Position numbers and translations under genes: made by a program. Below, piece after piece: positions 26,788-33,863 of a stretch of DNA of 64,000 bases. Within the stretch, counting starts at the first letter, position 1. The number at the start of each line of letters is the position of its first letter. The notes below the pieces were generated by a model. It saw nothing but the letters and a program-made list of their open reading frames with translations, had not been told where the DNA came from and ran no database searches. The stretch is from Vulcanimicrobiota bacterium (GTDB lineage Bacteria > Vulcanimicrobiota > Xenobia > Xenobiales > JADMJV01): the NCBI GenBank assembly GCA_019637395.1, contig JAHBVR010000005.1:124001-188000 (forward strand), given 5' to 3'.

Positions 26788-27693
26788 ATTAATCTCCCCA
26801 AGGGCAACCCGCTGATGCCGGAAGGTGTACTTCTGACGGGTTCAGACTTGCGAACGATGGTGGACAACCTGTGTGCAGATGGGTTTTCTGGCTATGTCAA
26901 GTTTGAGCTTTCGCCGGGAAAACACGCCTATGTTTTTGTGGCCAATGGGGATCAGGTCCGCGCCTTTGAAATGACCGAGGCCCGCGGCGATGTCAAGGTC
27001 GCCAAGCCGGACCGCCTTATGAATATGGCCGGCGGCAACGGACGGGTGCTGGCCTGGTCCTATATTCTGTCGGGCCGTTTGGCCAATGTCCTGGGTAATT
27101 CTTTTGCTTTCAAGCCTCTCTATCGAGACTATCAGGTCAAGAAGAAAGAGCTGAAAAAAGTCCTGGACAACATGACTCACGACAACCATTCCGGCTTCCT
27201 CCAGTTCGACTTGAGCGACGGCCGGGCCGTGGTGGTGCTGGAAAAGGGAGAACCGATCCACGACCAGTTCATTTCCCAGTATGGCGAAGTGCTCTGTGGC
27301 CGTGAAGTGATCACCAATCTCTTCGACTATGTCTACTCCCAGGGCGCCGTGGTCCACGTCTTTGCCGAGAAATACCATGAGCTGGAGAATCGCTCGCGCC
27401 GCGCCAACGACGACCTGGATAAGATGATCCAGCTGACGGTCAAGCCGGTCGGCGGTATGTTTGCCAGCAAAGACACTCTCAACCTCGACCTGGAGTATGC
27501 CCGCGGCTGGGGCTATAACGCCAAGTCCACCTTCCAGATCGCCGTTGAGGATATGGATGGGCGCATGCTGGGCACCTACAAAGCCAAGGGCGTATCCAAG
27601 AAGAATCTCAATCTGGAAATCCCCCAGAAGATCGTCAACGAACTCGGTCTGCAAGAAAGCCAGGAAGTGACCGTTTATCCCTATGGTGAGTAA
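26788..27693 (+). CDS. DUF4388/DUF2226-like signalling-associated protein
   Basis: The first ATG in frame is at 26815 but lacks a good ribosome site. A perfect GGAGG (26775-26779) sits exactly 8 nt before an in-frame ATT at 26788, so initiation there (as in infC) is possible and would add 9 residues; a CTG at 26812 is another option. Two related alpha/beta modules follow: DLRTMVDNLCADGFSGYVKFEL...AYVFVANGDQVRAFE and ELKKVLDNMTHDNHSGFLQFDL...AVVVLEKGEPIHDQF. Both match the pattern of DUF4388 domains (helix, then S/G-x-[LY]-x-[LF] strand pairs), often found beside roadblock and response regulator proteins. The C-terminal about 95 residues are a small beta domain. It lies 6 nt before the roadblock gene. 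Confidence 0.65.
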   Translation: MNLPKGNPLMPEGVLLTGSDLRTMVDNLCADGFSGYVKFELSPGKHAYVFVANGDQVRAFEMTEARGDVKVAKPDRLMNMAGGNGRVLAWSYILSGRLANVLGNSFAFKPLYRDYQVKKKELKKVLDNMTHDNHSGFLQFDLSDGRAVVVLEKGEPIHDQFISQYGEVLCGREVITNLFDYVYSQGAVVHVFAEKYHELENRSRRANDDLDKMIQLTVKPVGGMFASKDTLNLDLEYARGWGYNAKSTFQIAVEDMDGRMLGTYKAKGVSKKNLNLEIPQKIVNELGLQESQEVTVYPYGE

Positions 27694-27699
27694 ACCGAA

Positions 27700-28056
27700 A
27701 TGACCGATCTCAAGCGCATTCTGGAAAACTTTTGTCGCGTCGACCTGGTGCGGGGCGCCTTGATTTTGGACGATCAAGGTCTGCTGATCGAGGAGTATTT
27801 CAACGACGAACCGTATAGTGACGCCATCGGCATGCTGGTCTTGCGCTCTGTGCAACTCGGGGCGCAGTTGGTGGATGAATTGGGCAAGAGCCCGTTGCAT
27901 CAGCAATACATCGAGTTTGCCGACTGCCAGATCACGGCCGAGCAGTTGGCCAACGACTGTGTGCTGGTGGTGGTGGCCCGCGCCAACGCCAATCTGGGCC
28001 GCCTGCGTCTGGAGATCCGTAAGTCCAAATCAGCCGTGGAGGCGATGCTGGCATGA
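27700..28056 (+). CDS. roadblock/LC7 domain protein
   Basis: A 118-residue single-domain protein. The roadblock fold is visible: an N-terminal helix (DLKRILENFCRVD), strand pair RGALILDDQGLLIEEYF, a long helix with AIGMLVLRSVQLGAQLVDEL, and the strand VLVVVARANANLGRLRLEIRKS. In Myxococcus MglB, such proteins regulate the small GTPase MglA; other family members act as structural adaptors. The ATG is 6 nt after the previous stop and its stop overlaps the next ATG by 4 bp, so the three genes are translationally linked. No Ras-like GTPase gene is present in the window. Confidence 0.85.
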   Translation: MTDLKRILENFCRVDLVRGALILDDQGLLIEEYFNDEPYSDAIGMLVLRSVQLGAQLVDELGKSPLHQQYIEFADCQITAEQLANDCVLVVVARANANLGRLRLEIRKSKSAVEAMLA

Positions 28057-28442
28057 AGTCCAAACGCATTCTCGTCATCGAAGATGATGCGGTGACTTCC
28101 GAAGTCATTCAGGTCGTGTTGGAAGACTTCGGCTTCGAAATGATGACGGTGCAGGACGCCGAGCAGGCTCTACAGGCCGCCCGAGACGCACCCCCGGATT
28201 TGATTCTGCTGGATCTTACCTTGCCGGACAGTGATGCCGTGCAGCTCTGCTCGCGCCTCAAACAAGAGCCATCGACCCGAGACGCCGCGGTGGTTTTGAT
28301 GACTCATCAGCTCAGTGAAGAGGAATTGGCCAGAGTCGTCAACTCCGAAGCGGACGCTCAGGTCTCCAAGCCTTTCAGCCCTCTAGGGCTTTTAGCCATC
28401 GTCCACGAATGCTTACAGCGCCAGGGGACTCCCGCCGGCTAA
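28053..28442 (+). CDS. CheY-like single-domain response regulator
   Basis: A 129-residue receiver domain. Acidic pair Asp11/Asp12, phosphoacceptor Asp54 in LILLDLTLP, switch Thr84 and conserved Lys106 in SKPF are all present, so it should be phosphorylatable. No output domain is attached. It overlaps the roadblock gene (ATGA) and is followed after 26 nt by a TPR-roadblock fusion. A sensor kinase partner could be the histidine kinase at 33864-35813, but that is only a proximity guess. It likely controls the TPR/roadblock assembly by phosphorylation-dependent binding. Confidence 0.92.
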   Translation: MKSKRILVIEDDAVTSEVIQVVLEDFGFEMMTVQDAEQALQAARDAPPDLILLDLTLPDSDAVQLCSRLKQEPSTRDAAVVLMTHQLSEEELARVVNSEADAQVSKPFSPLGLLAIVHECLQRQGTPAG

Positions 28443-28468
28443 GATCTGAATCGAGAGGATGCGCGCGC

Positions 28469-30103
28469 ATGCGGGGCACCGAACAGAAGACCACTCTAGA
28501 ACTCAAGCTAGAGAAGCTGCGTTCCATTTGCGAAAAGTCTCCGGACAACCACATCGGTTTGCTGGCTCTGGCCGAAACGGCTTTCCGGCGTGGTTTGCGC
28601 CTGGAAGCGCTGGAAGCCTACCAGAAAGTCCTGAAGGACGAGTCGGTGGCCGAAGCCCATCTGTGCATGGCCCAGATGTATCGCCACCACGGCCTCTACC
28701 AGGAAGCCATCAGCGAGCTTCGCGTGCTCTTCGAAATGGAGCCCGGCTATCCGGAAGCTCATGTTTTTGCGCGGGAGTTGTCCAGCGCCACTACCTTGCC
28801 ACAGGATATTGAAGAAATTCTCCTGGCCGGCTGCGGTAACGACGAACTGGCGCTGGCGCGGGTCCGTCTCAGCATCGCTCGCTCTCTGGTTTTACGTGAG
28901 GGTCAAGAGTTGGTGGCCATTCAAGACGCCAACGCGGGCGATCCGACCTTTGGTTACTATATCTTTGAAACGCGCAAACGTCTGAGCTATTGCGAAGAAG
29001 TCCTCTCCCAATTGACGGTGCTGGAAGACGCCCGCAAGGCCTATCTGGCGGACCTGGATCGCCAGCGCCAGATCGAACGGGAGCGCCAGCGAGCCGCCGA
29101 AACGCCGGTCGTCGAGGCCCAGGCTGGTGAGGAGGCTCCGGTGGTGGAAACCCGGCCGGTTGAACCTCTGGAGGGGAGTTCTGAATACCCCGCGGTGTCG
29201 GTCGGTCAGTTCAACGAATTTGCTGGGGCGGAAGAACCGGTTTCCGAGGAAATCCATTCCGCTGTGGACCTTTCTCAGGAAATTGAAGCGGTCGAAGTGG
29301 AGGAGCCGGCGGAAGAGATCGGGCTGGACGAGTCCGTTCGGGCGGTTGAGCCCGCTCTTTGGGATGACCATCCCACCTATGTCGCTCCCGCCCACGATTC
29401 GGGCGAAAGCGGGAACAGGTATCCGCACCCCGACCTCCCTATCGACATCACTCCCACTCTGGAAGGCGCCCTTCCGGAGCCCGGCGCGCTCTGGGACGAC
29501 GAGCCCGCTGCCCAGCGCTACGACCCTGCGGGCGCCCATCCTGGTCTTCCCGGACCCGACACCTATGACTCCGGTCTGGGCGATGACCTGGAGGTTTCCT
29601 CTCATCCAGTGGCTGACCAGCCCACCCATTTGAATCTGGAGCCGGAGGAAGTGCCCGTGCTGGAAGCACTTCCGCCCGAGCCGCCAGCCCCGGTGGCCGT
29701 GATGGAGCCGGTGCAACGGGACTTCGCCAGCCTCTACGCGCCCTTGCTGGCCAGCCTGGACGGATTGATTCAGACTCTGGCCAAGACTCGCAGCGTCTCT
29801 TCGGTCTTTCTACTCAACCGCGAAGGTTACGCCGTGGTGGAACAGGTGAAGGATTCGATCGGGCGGGAGCGCCTGTCCGAATTCATCATTGAAACGGTCG
29901 CTTTCTTGGAGGCCTTCGCCAATGCTCCTCAGTACTGGGTCTTGGAGTGCGCCGGCGGTATCGTGGTGATCCAATCGGTCGACTCCTACCATTACCTGGT
30001 CACGATTGGGCAGACCGGAGCCAACTTTGGCGCGCTGCGCTACACCATGGATCGGGTGCGCCCTAACTTCGAACAGGTTCTCCAGCCTGCCTGTCCCGCC
30101 TGA
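28469..30103 (+). CDS. TPR protein with C-terminal roadblock/LC7-like domain
   Basis: The ATG at 28469 (AGGAT about 9 nt upstream) gives 544 residues; the 20 extra residues of the longer frame overlap the receiver gene. Residues about 5-110 are TPR-like (LALAETAFRRGLRLEALEAYQKVL). A linker of about 210-410 is rich in Glu, Val and Pro and probably disordered. Residues about 425-540 form a roadblock/LC7 fold: LLASLDGLIQTLAKTRSVSSVFLLNREGYAVVE, then helix ERLSEFIIETVAFLEAFA, then GIVVIQSVDSYHYLVTI. It could heterodimerise with the small roadblock protein two genes upstream. Its 3' end lies just before a membrane TPR protein. Confidence 0.82.
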   Translation: MRGTEQKTTLELKLEKLRSICEKSPDNHIGLLALAETAFRRGLRLEALEAYQKVLKDESVAEAHLCMAQMYRHHGLYQEAISELRVLFEMEPGYPEAHVFARELSSATTLPQDIEEILLAGCGNDELALARVRLSIARSLVLREGQELVAIQDANAGDPTFGYYIFETRKRLSYCEEVLSQLTVLEDARKAYLADLDRQRQIERERQRAAETPVVEAQAGEEAPVVETRPVEPLEGSSEYPAVSVGQFNEFAGAEEPVSEEIHSAVDLSQEIEAVEVEEPAEEIGLDESVRAVEPALWDDHPTYVAPAHDSGESGNRYPHPDLPIDITPTLEGALPEPGALWDDEPAAQRYDPAGAHPGLPGPDTYDSGLGDDLEVSSHPVADQPTHLNLEPEEVPVLEALPPEPPAPVAVMEPVQRDFASLYAPLLASLDGLIQTLAKTRSVSSVFLLNREGYAVVEQVKDSIGRERLSEFIIETVAFLEAFANAPQYWVLECAGGIVVIQSVDSYHYLVTIGQTGANFGALRYTMDRVRPNFEQVLQPACPA

Positions 30104-30146
30104 TTCCCCGGAGGCCGTCCTTGAGCCGGGCCTGACCAGTTCTACC

Positions 30147-32534
30147 GTGCCACCCCCGACTCCGTGGGCGGCCGGCCCGGTCAGTGCCCCGCAGAGATGG
30201 GTGGACTTTATCTTCGATCGCGTGCTGGTTAATCTGCTGCGCGCCTTGTTTATCTTTATTCTGACCGCTCCGGGATGGGCCGGACTGTGCGTGTGGATTT
30301 TCAAGGACGTGCCGGTGTCCATGCCGCCGATTGTGGCCATGCTCGGGCAAATCGACTCGGGCTTCCAGTTGGCATCGAACAGCTACCTGTTGCGCTTTGC
30401 CCTGCTGGCGCTGGGTGGCCTGGCTGTTTTACTGGGCCTACCCGTGCCTCCGCAGGGGCGCTGGATGTGGCGCTGTTCCTGGCTCTTCATGGCCCTGGCC
30501 GCCCTCTCGGCCGTGCAAAGCTCCCATAAGTTTGAGGCCTTACTGACGGTGGTCGATACCGCCTTGCTCAATCTGGTGGTGCTGGTGGCCTTTCATTTTC
30601 GCCCCCGGGGGATCGGCCTGGCCTACAGCCTGGCGGCGCTGGCTGTGGCGGCGTCATCGTTGTTCAAGTTTTTCGGCGAGGAACTGTTTATCAACGATGA
30701 TGGTCGCCTCAATGGGACGTTTTTTCAGCCCAACGTTACGGCCGCCTTTCTGGCGGCGGCTCTTCCCTGGGTGCTGAACCAGTATTTTGCGGCCAGGGCC
30801 AATCCCCGTCTCCAGGTATTAGGACTGGTAGCGGTGATTCCCATCTACTTCGCCTTCTTTCTGACGGGCACGCGCGCCGCCTTACTGGCTGCTTTGCTGG
30901 TTATGGTGGGACGCTGGTGGTGTGGCGCCAGTTTGCGCCGGGGCCGGTCTCTCTTCATCGCGTTGCTCGGCTCTCTGTTTGCCTGCGCCGCCATGCTGGC
31001 GGTGTGCTGGTTGGCTGTACACAGTTCGTGGGGCCTGGTGTTGGGTCTGTTCCTGTTGGGCCTGCTGGCCTATCGCTCCGGTTTGCCTCTTTGGGGCGTG
31101 GCCGTTTTGTCCGCCATGTGCGTGGGAGGTTATAAGGCGCAAATCGAAGTCGCCCGCTTCAAAAATGACCCCTACAGAAACATTACCAGGCGCACGGCCG
31201 ACCTGCAGCAGGGTAGCGACGCCAGCCTTACCTCGCGCAAGGAGTTCTGGCGGGCGGCGCTGCTCATGGGAATCGAGCATCCCTGGCTGGGCGTGGGCCC
31301 GCGTGGCTTTCACCGCTACTACCCGAGTTATCAGTCAGACGTGCGCTGGTTCTCCAAGTTCTGCCATTCGTCATGCTTGAGTTGCTTTGCGGAACTGGGT
31401 TTCCCGGGAACCGCGCTGTTAGGAGTGCTGGGAATACAGTGGCTGCTGGTGGTGGGCAGAGGACTGAAACAGCCCGAACCCAACCCACCGGTTCTGGATG
31501 CGGCCGCATCCGCCATCATCCTGTCCGTCTGTATGACGGTTGACGTGCAGTGGCAGTTTCCGGCTCTGCCGGTGGTTTGGGCAGCCTGGCTGGGAGCCAG
31601 CCTTGCCTATGTCTGGCCGGAGGTTCCGCCACTTCCGCCGCCGGTGGACGAGGAAATCAGTCCCTGGACTCTGCGTCCTCAGGTCGTCCTGACCTATTTC
31701 CTGCTGGCCGCCCTGGGCATCGCCGCCGCCTTTGACATGGCCTTCGGGATGGCCCAGGCAGCCAATGAAAAGTCCGAGATCTGGCTGCGCCGGGGCGAAG
31801 TGGCCCGGGCCCTCAAAGAGGACCAGATCAGCATCGAACTCAATCCGTTCCAAGGCTCCTATTTTCACCACTACGGGCTGAGTTATTCGGCCGCCCTGGC
31901 CACCAAGCTGGACAAGGTCAAACCCGAGGAGTTCCTGCGCATTGCCGAGCGGGCTGTGGTGCTTGACTCGCACCGTGCTGTTCACTGGGACCTCTTGCAC
32001 AAGGCCCTGGTATCCAATAAGAACAACCAGCAGGCTCAGGTGGCTTTGCAACGAGCACTGGAGTGCGATCCGGTCAACTATCCCTCCTTTTATGTCAATC
32101 TGGCCGAGTTATTGAGCGCCCCCGAGCAGCGCTCCCAGCGCGAGCGCCTTTTGCTCAGTTGCGCCCAGCGCTTTCCGGTGGACGCTCTCAGTTCCATGTT
32201 CGAATTTCGTAGTAACGATATCGTCCGCCAATTGAGCGAGGTGTACATGCTGCTGGCCGACCAGACCGACCACAACCATCCTGAACTGGCCTTGAGCTAC
32301 TACGACCAGATTCTCAAGCTCAGCCCCGACGAGCCTAACGCCCGCCTGGGACGTATCGTCTCTCTGGTCAACCTGAACCGGTTGGCCGAGGCGCACCGAG
32401 AGGTACTGGCCCTTTACAAGAAGCTACCTCAAGCGGAAGTGGTGGATGCTATCAAGCACATCTTCGCAATGGAGCATCTGCCTTTCAACCCTAAGGATTA
32501 CCCCGTCGCCAAAGCCCAGCCAAAGCGTCCGTGA
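30147..32534 (+). CDS. O-antigen ligase/polymerase-like membrane protein with C-terminal TPRs
   Basis: The frame opens upstream inside the previous gene; GTG at 30147 is the first plausible start outside it, but no clear ribosome site decides it. About twelve hydrophobic helices span residues 20-560. A Wzy_C-type periplasmic loop is recognisable: LTSRKEFWRAALLMGIEHPWLGVG followed by GFHRYYPSY, with the Arg and His-Pro-x-x-G-x-G pattern of O-antigen ligases and related glycoconjugate ligases. The C-terminal 220 residues contain TPR-like repeats (EVARALKEDQISIELNPF, NNQQAQVALQRALECDPVNYP). It probably transfers or polymerises an envelope glycan. It ends the TPR/roadblock run and overlaps convergent dprA by 37 bp. 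Confidence 0.8.
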   Translation: MPPPTPWAAGPVSAPQRWVDFIFDRVLVNLLRALFIFILTAPGWAGLCVWIFKDVPVSMPPIVAMLGQIDSGFQLASNSYLLRFALLALGGLAVLLGLPVPPQGRWMWRCSWLFMALAALSAVQSSHKFEALLTVVDTALLNLVVLVAFHFRPRGIGLAYSLAALAVAASSLFKFFGEELFINDDGRLNGTFFQPNVTAAFLAAALPWVLNQYFAARANPRLQVLGLVAVIPIYFAFFLTGTRAALLAALLVMVGRWWCGASLRRGRSLFIALLGSLFACAAMLAVCWLAVHSSWGLVLGLFLLGLLAYRSGLPLWGVAVLSAMCVGGYKAQIEVARFKNDPYRNITRRTADLQQGSDASLTSRKEFWRAALLMGIEHPWLGVGPRGFHRYYPSYQSDVRWFSKFCHSSCLSCFAELGFPGTALLGVLGIQWLLVVGRGLKQPEPNPPVLDAAASAIILSVCMTVDVQWQFPALPVVWAAWLGASLAYVWPEVPPLPPPVDEEISPWTLRPQVVLTYFLLAALGIAAAFDMAFGMAQAANEKSEIWLRRGEVARALKEDQISIELNPFQGSYFHHYGLSYSAALATKLDKVKPEEFLRIAERAVVLDSHRAVHWDLLHKALVSNKNNQQAQVALQRALECDPVNYPSFYVNLAELLSAPEQRSQRERLLLSCAQRFPVDALSSMFEFRSNDIVRQLSEVYMLLADQTDHNHPELALSYYDQILKLSPDEPNARLGRIVSLVNLNRLAEAHREVLALYKKLPQAEVVDAIKHIFAMEHLPFNPKDYPVAKAQPKRP

Positions 32535-33487
32535 GCATCCCGCCGCATGGCGCCGCTGCGTTCTCTCTCGCTGAGCAAAACCATGGTGGCTACCAGTGGC
32601 ATGCCCCAGCGCTCGGCCCAGGTTTCCGGATGAGCCGGCCCTTCACCGCAGTCGCCGGCTTGCACCGTATGTCCCGGAAGCTGTTCCAATACATCGCGCG
32701 GGCTGGTGACGAGGATGGCTCCGTCTTTCAGATGTTTTAAATTGCCCTGATAGTTGGCGTGATCGACCGGTCCAGGCAAGACAAAAACGGTTCGGCCCAT
32801 TTCCAGAGCATGTTCCACCGTGAGCATAGCCCCGCTCCGCGCCGGCGCCTCGACCAGCAGCACGGCCGTTGCCAGGGCCGCCAACAGGCGATTGCGTTCA
32901 GGGAAGTGATGGGGGAGCGGCGGCTGGCCCGGTGGATACTCGCTGAGGATCAGGCCCTGCTCGGCGATCTGCCGGAACAGTTGTTGGTTCTCCGCGGGAT
33001 AGCAATAGTCGAGACCGCAGGCCAGCACCGCCATGGGAGGGCCGCTTGTGTTCAATGAGCCCCAATGAGCCGCGCTGTCGACGCCGCGAGCAAATCCACT
33101 GATGATGCTGATTCCGGTTTGCGCCAGACAATGGGCGAAACGCCCCGCCAACTGCCGGCCGCTGGCGCTGGATCTGCGCGTTCCCACGATGGTTACCGCC
33201 GTCTTGACCTGGGCCCAGCGAGCCGGGTCGCCTTCATAGAAAAGCACATCGGGCGGTTCCTGTAGATTCTTGAGGCCGGCCGGATAGTAGGGGTGGCGCC
33301 CGGTCATCCAGCGGCTGCGCAAGGCTCGCTCCATCAGGTCGAAAGGAGGGCCGGGATGGCCCTGACTTTGGAGAAACAGGCGGGCGCCCATAGCCCCCTG
33401 TCGGGCACGGATGAGAGCCTGACGAGTCTTGATCGAGAGTGGCCGGCACAGGCTCAGCCAGAGCAATGCTTTATCTTCCTCATCCAT
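32498..33487 (-). CDS. dprA: DNA-processing protein DprA
   Basis: A 329-residue DprA/Smf protein. The Rossmann-like core carries AVTIVGTRRSSASGRQLAGRFAHCLAQ, ISIISGFARGVDSAAHWGSL and AVLACGLDYCYPAENQQLF, then LSEYPPGQPPLPHHFPERNRLLAALATAVLLVEAPARSGAM split over two conserved blocks, and FVLPGPVDHANYQGNLKHLKDGA. DprA loads RecA on incoming single-stranded DNA during natural transformation. An N-terminal helical region of about 60 residues precedes the core. The start overlaps the end of the SpoVG-like gene by 8 bp, so the two form an operon. The 3' end overlaps the convergent ligase-like gene by 37 bp. Confidence 0.95.
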   Translation of the reverse strand: MDEEDKALLWLSLCRPLSIKTRQALIRARQGAMGARLFLQSQGHPGPPFDLMERALRSRWMTGRHPYYPAGLKNLQEPPDVLFYEGDPARWAQVKTAVTIVGTRRSSASGRQLAGRFAHCLAQTGISIISGFARGVDSAAHWGSLNTSGPPMAVLACGLDYCYPAENQQLFRQIAEQGLILSEYPPGQPPLPHHFPERNRLLAALATAVLLVEAPARSGAMLTVEHALEMGRTVFVLPGPVDHANYQGNLKHLKDGAILVTSPRDVLEQLPGHTVQAGDCGEGPAHPETWAERWGMPLVATMVLLSERERSGAMRRDAHGRFGWALATG

Positions 33488-33716
33488 GGCGCAACCTCAG
33501 CGATTCCAATAGCTGCTGTTCCAACCGGCGGTCCTGGATGCTGAAGAGACTCTGCCACATCCCCTGGATACGCCTTCCCGGCGGAGAGATGCGCCAGCCG
33601 TCGGCGTGCTGCTCCAGGCGGATGCCGCGCAGGCGTATCCCATACCAATCCACTTCGGCCACCGCCCGGACCCAGGGGTGACCACTGATTTTTTCCATTT
33701 TTCGAACCAAAACCAT
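33480..33716 (-). CDS. small SpoVG-like protein
   Basis: A GGAGG 8 nt before the ATG at 33716 fixes the start and excludes the upstream ATG at 33731, which would put the ribosome site inside the gene. The 78-residue protein follows the pattern of SpoVG: VRAVAEVDWYGIRLRGIRL, then a short charged turn, then WRISPPGRR, then a C-terminal helix RLEQQLLESLRLRH. SpoVG proteins are small nucleic-acid-binding regulators. Similarity is by eye and weak, so a different small regulator is possible. It is the first gene of an operon with dprA and lies just downstream of a GC-rich repeat. Confidence 0.6.
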   Translation of the reverse strand: MVLVRKMEKISGHPWVRAVAEVDWYGIRLRGIRLEQHADGWRISPPGRRIQGMWQSLFSIQDRRLEQQLLESLRLRHG

Positions 33717-33736
33717 CGTGTTTACCTCCATGTTGT

Positions 33737-33813
33737 GCTAACGCGCCCCCCCTAGGACCCCCTACTCGGTGATCTAGGGGGGGCTAACGCGCCCCCCCCT
33801 AGGACCCCCTACT
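33737..33813. repeat. C/G-rich direct repeat with an internal perfect inverted repeat
   Basis: Two copies of a 30-31-bp unit (33737-33766 and 33783-33813) differ only in a C7 versus C8 tract. Each has GCTAACGCG, a C tract, TAGGA and CCCCCTACT. Between them lies GATCTAGGGGGGG, which forms an 11-bp perfect inverted repeat with the first unit (GCCCCCCCTAG at 33745-33755, CTAGGGGGGGC at 33774-33784). The element fills most of the gap between the divergent SpoVG-like/dprA operon and the histidine kinase gene, so it must overlap the promoters of one or both. It could be an operator, a slippage-prone switch or a mobile small repeat. Confidence 0.85.
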
Positions 33814-33863
33814 TATCTAAGCACGCGGGCTGTCGGAGGTGTTGAACTGGCCATGTCCATAGC

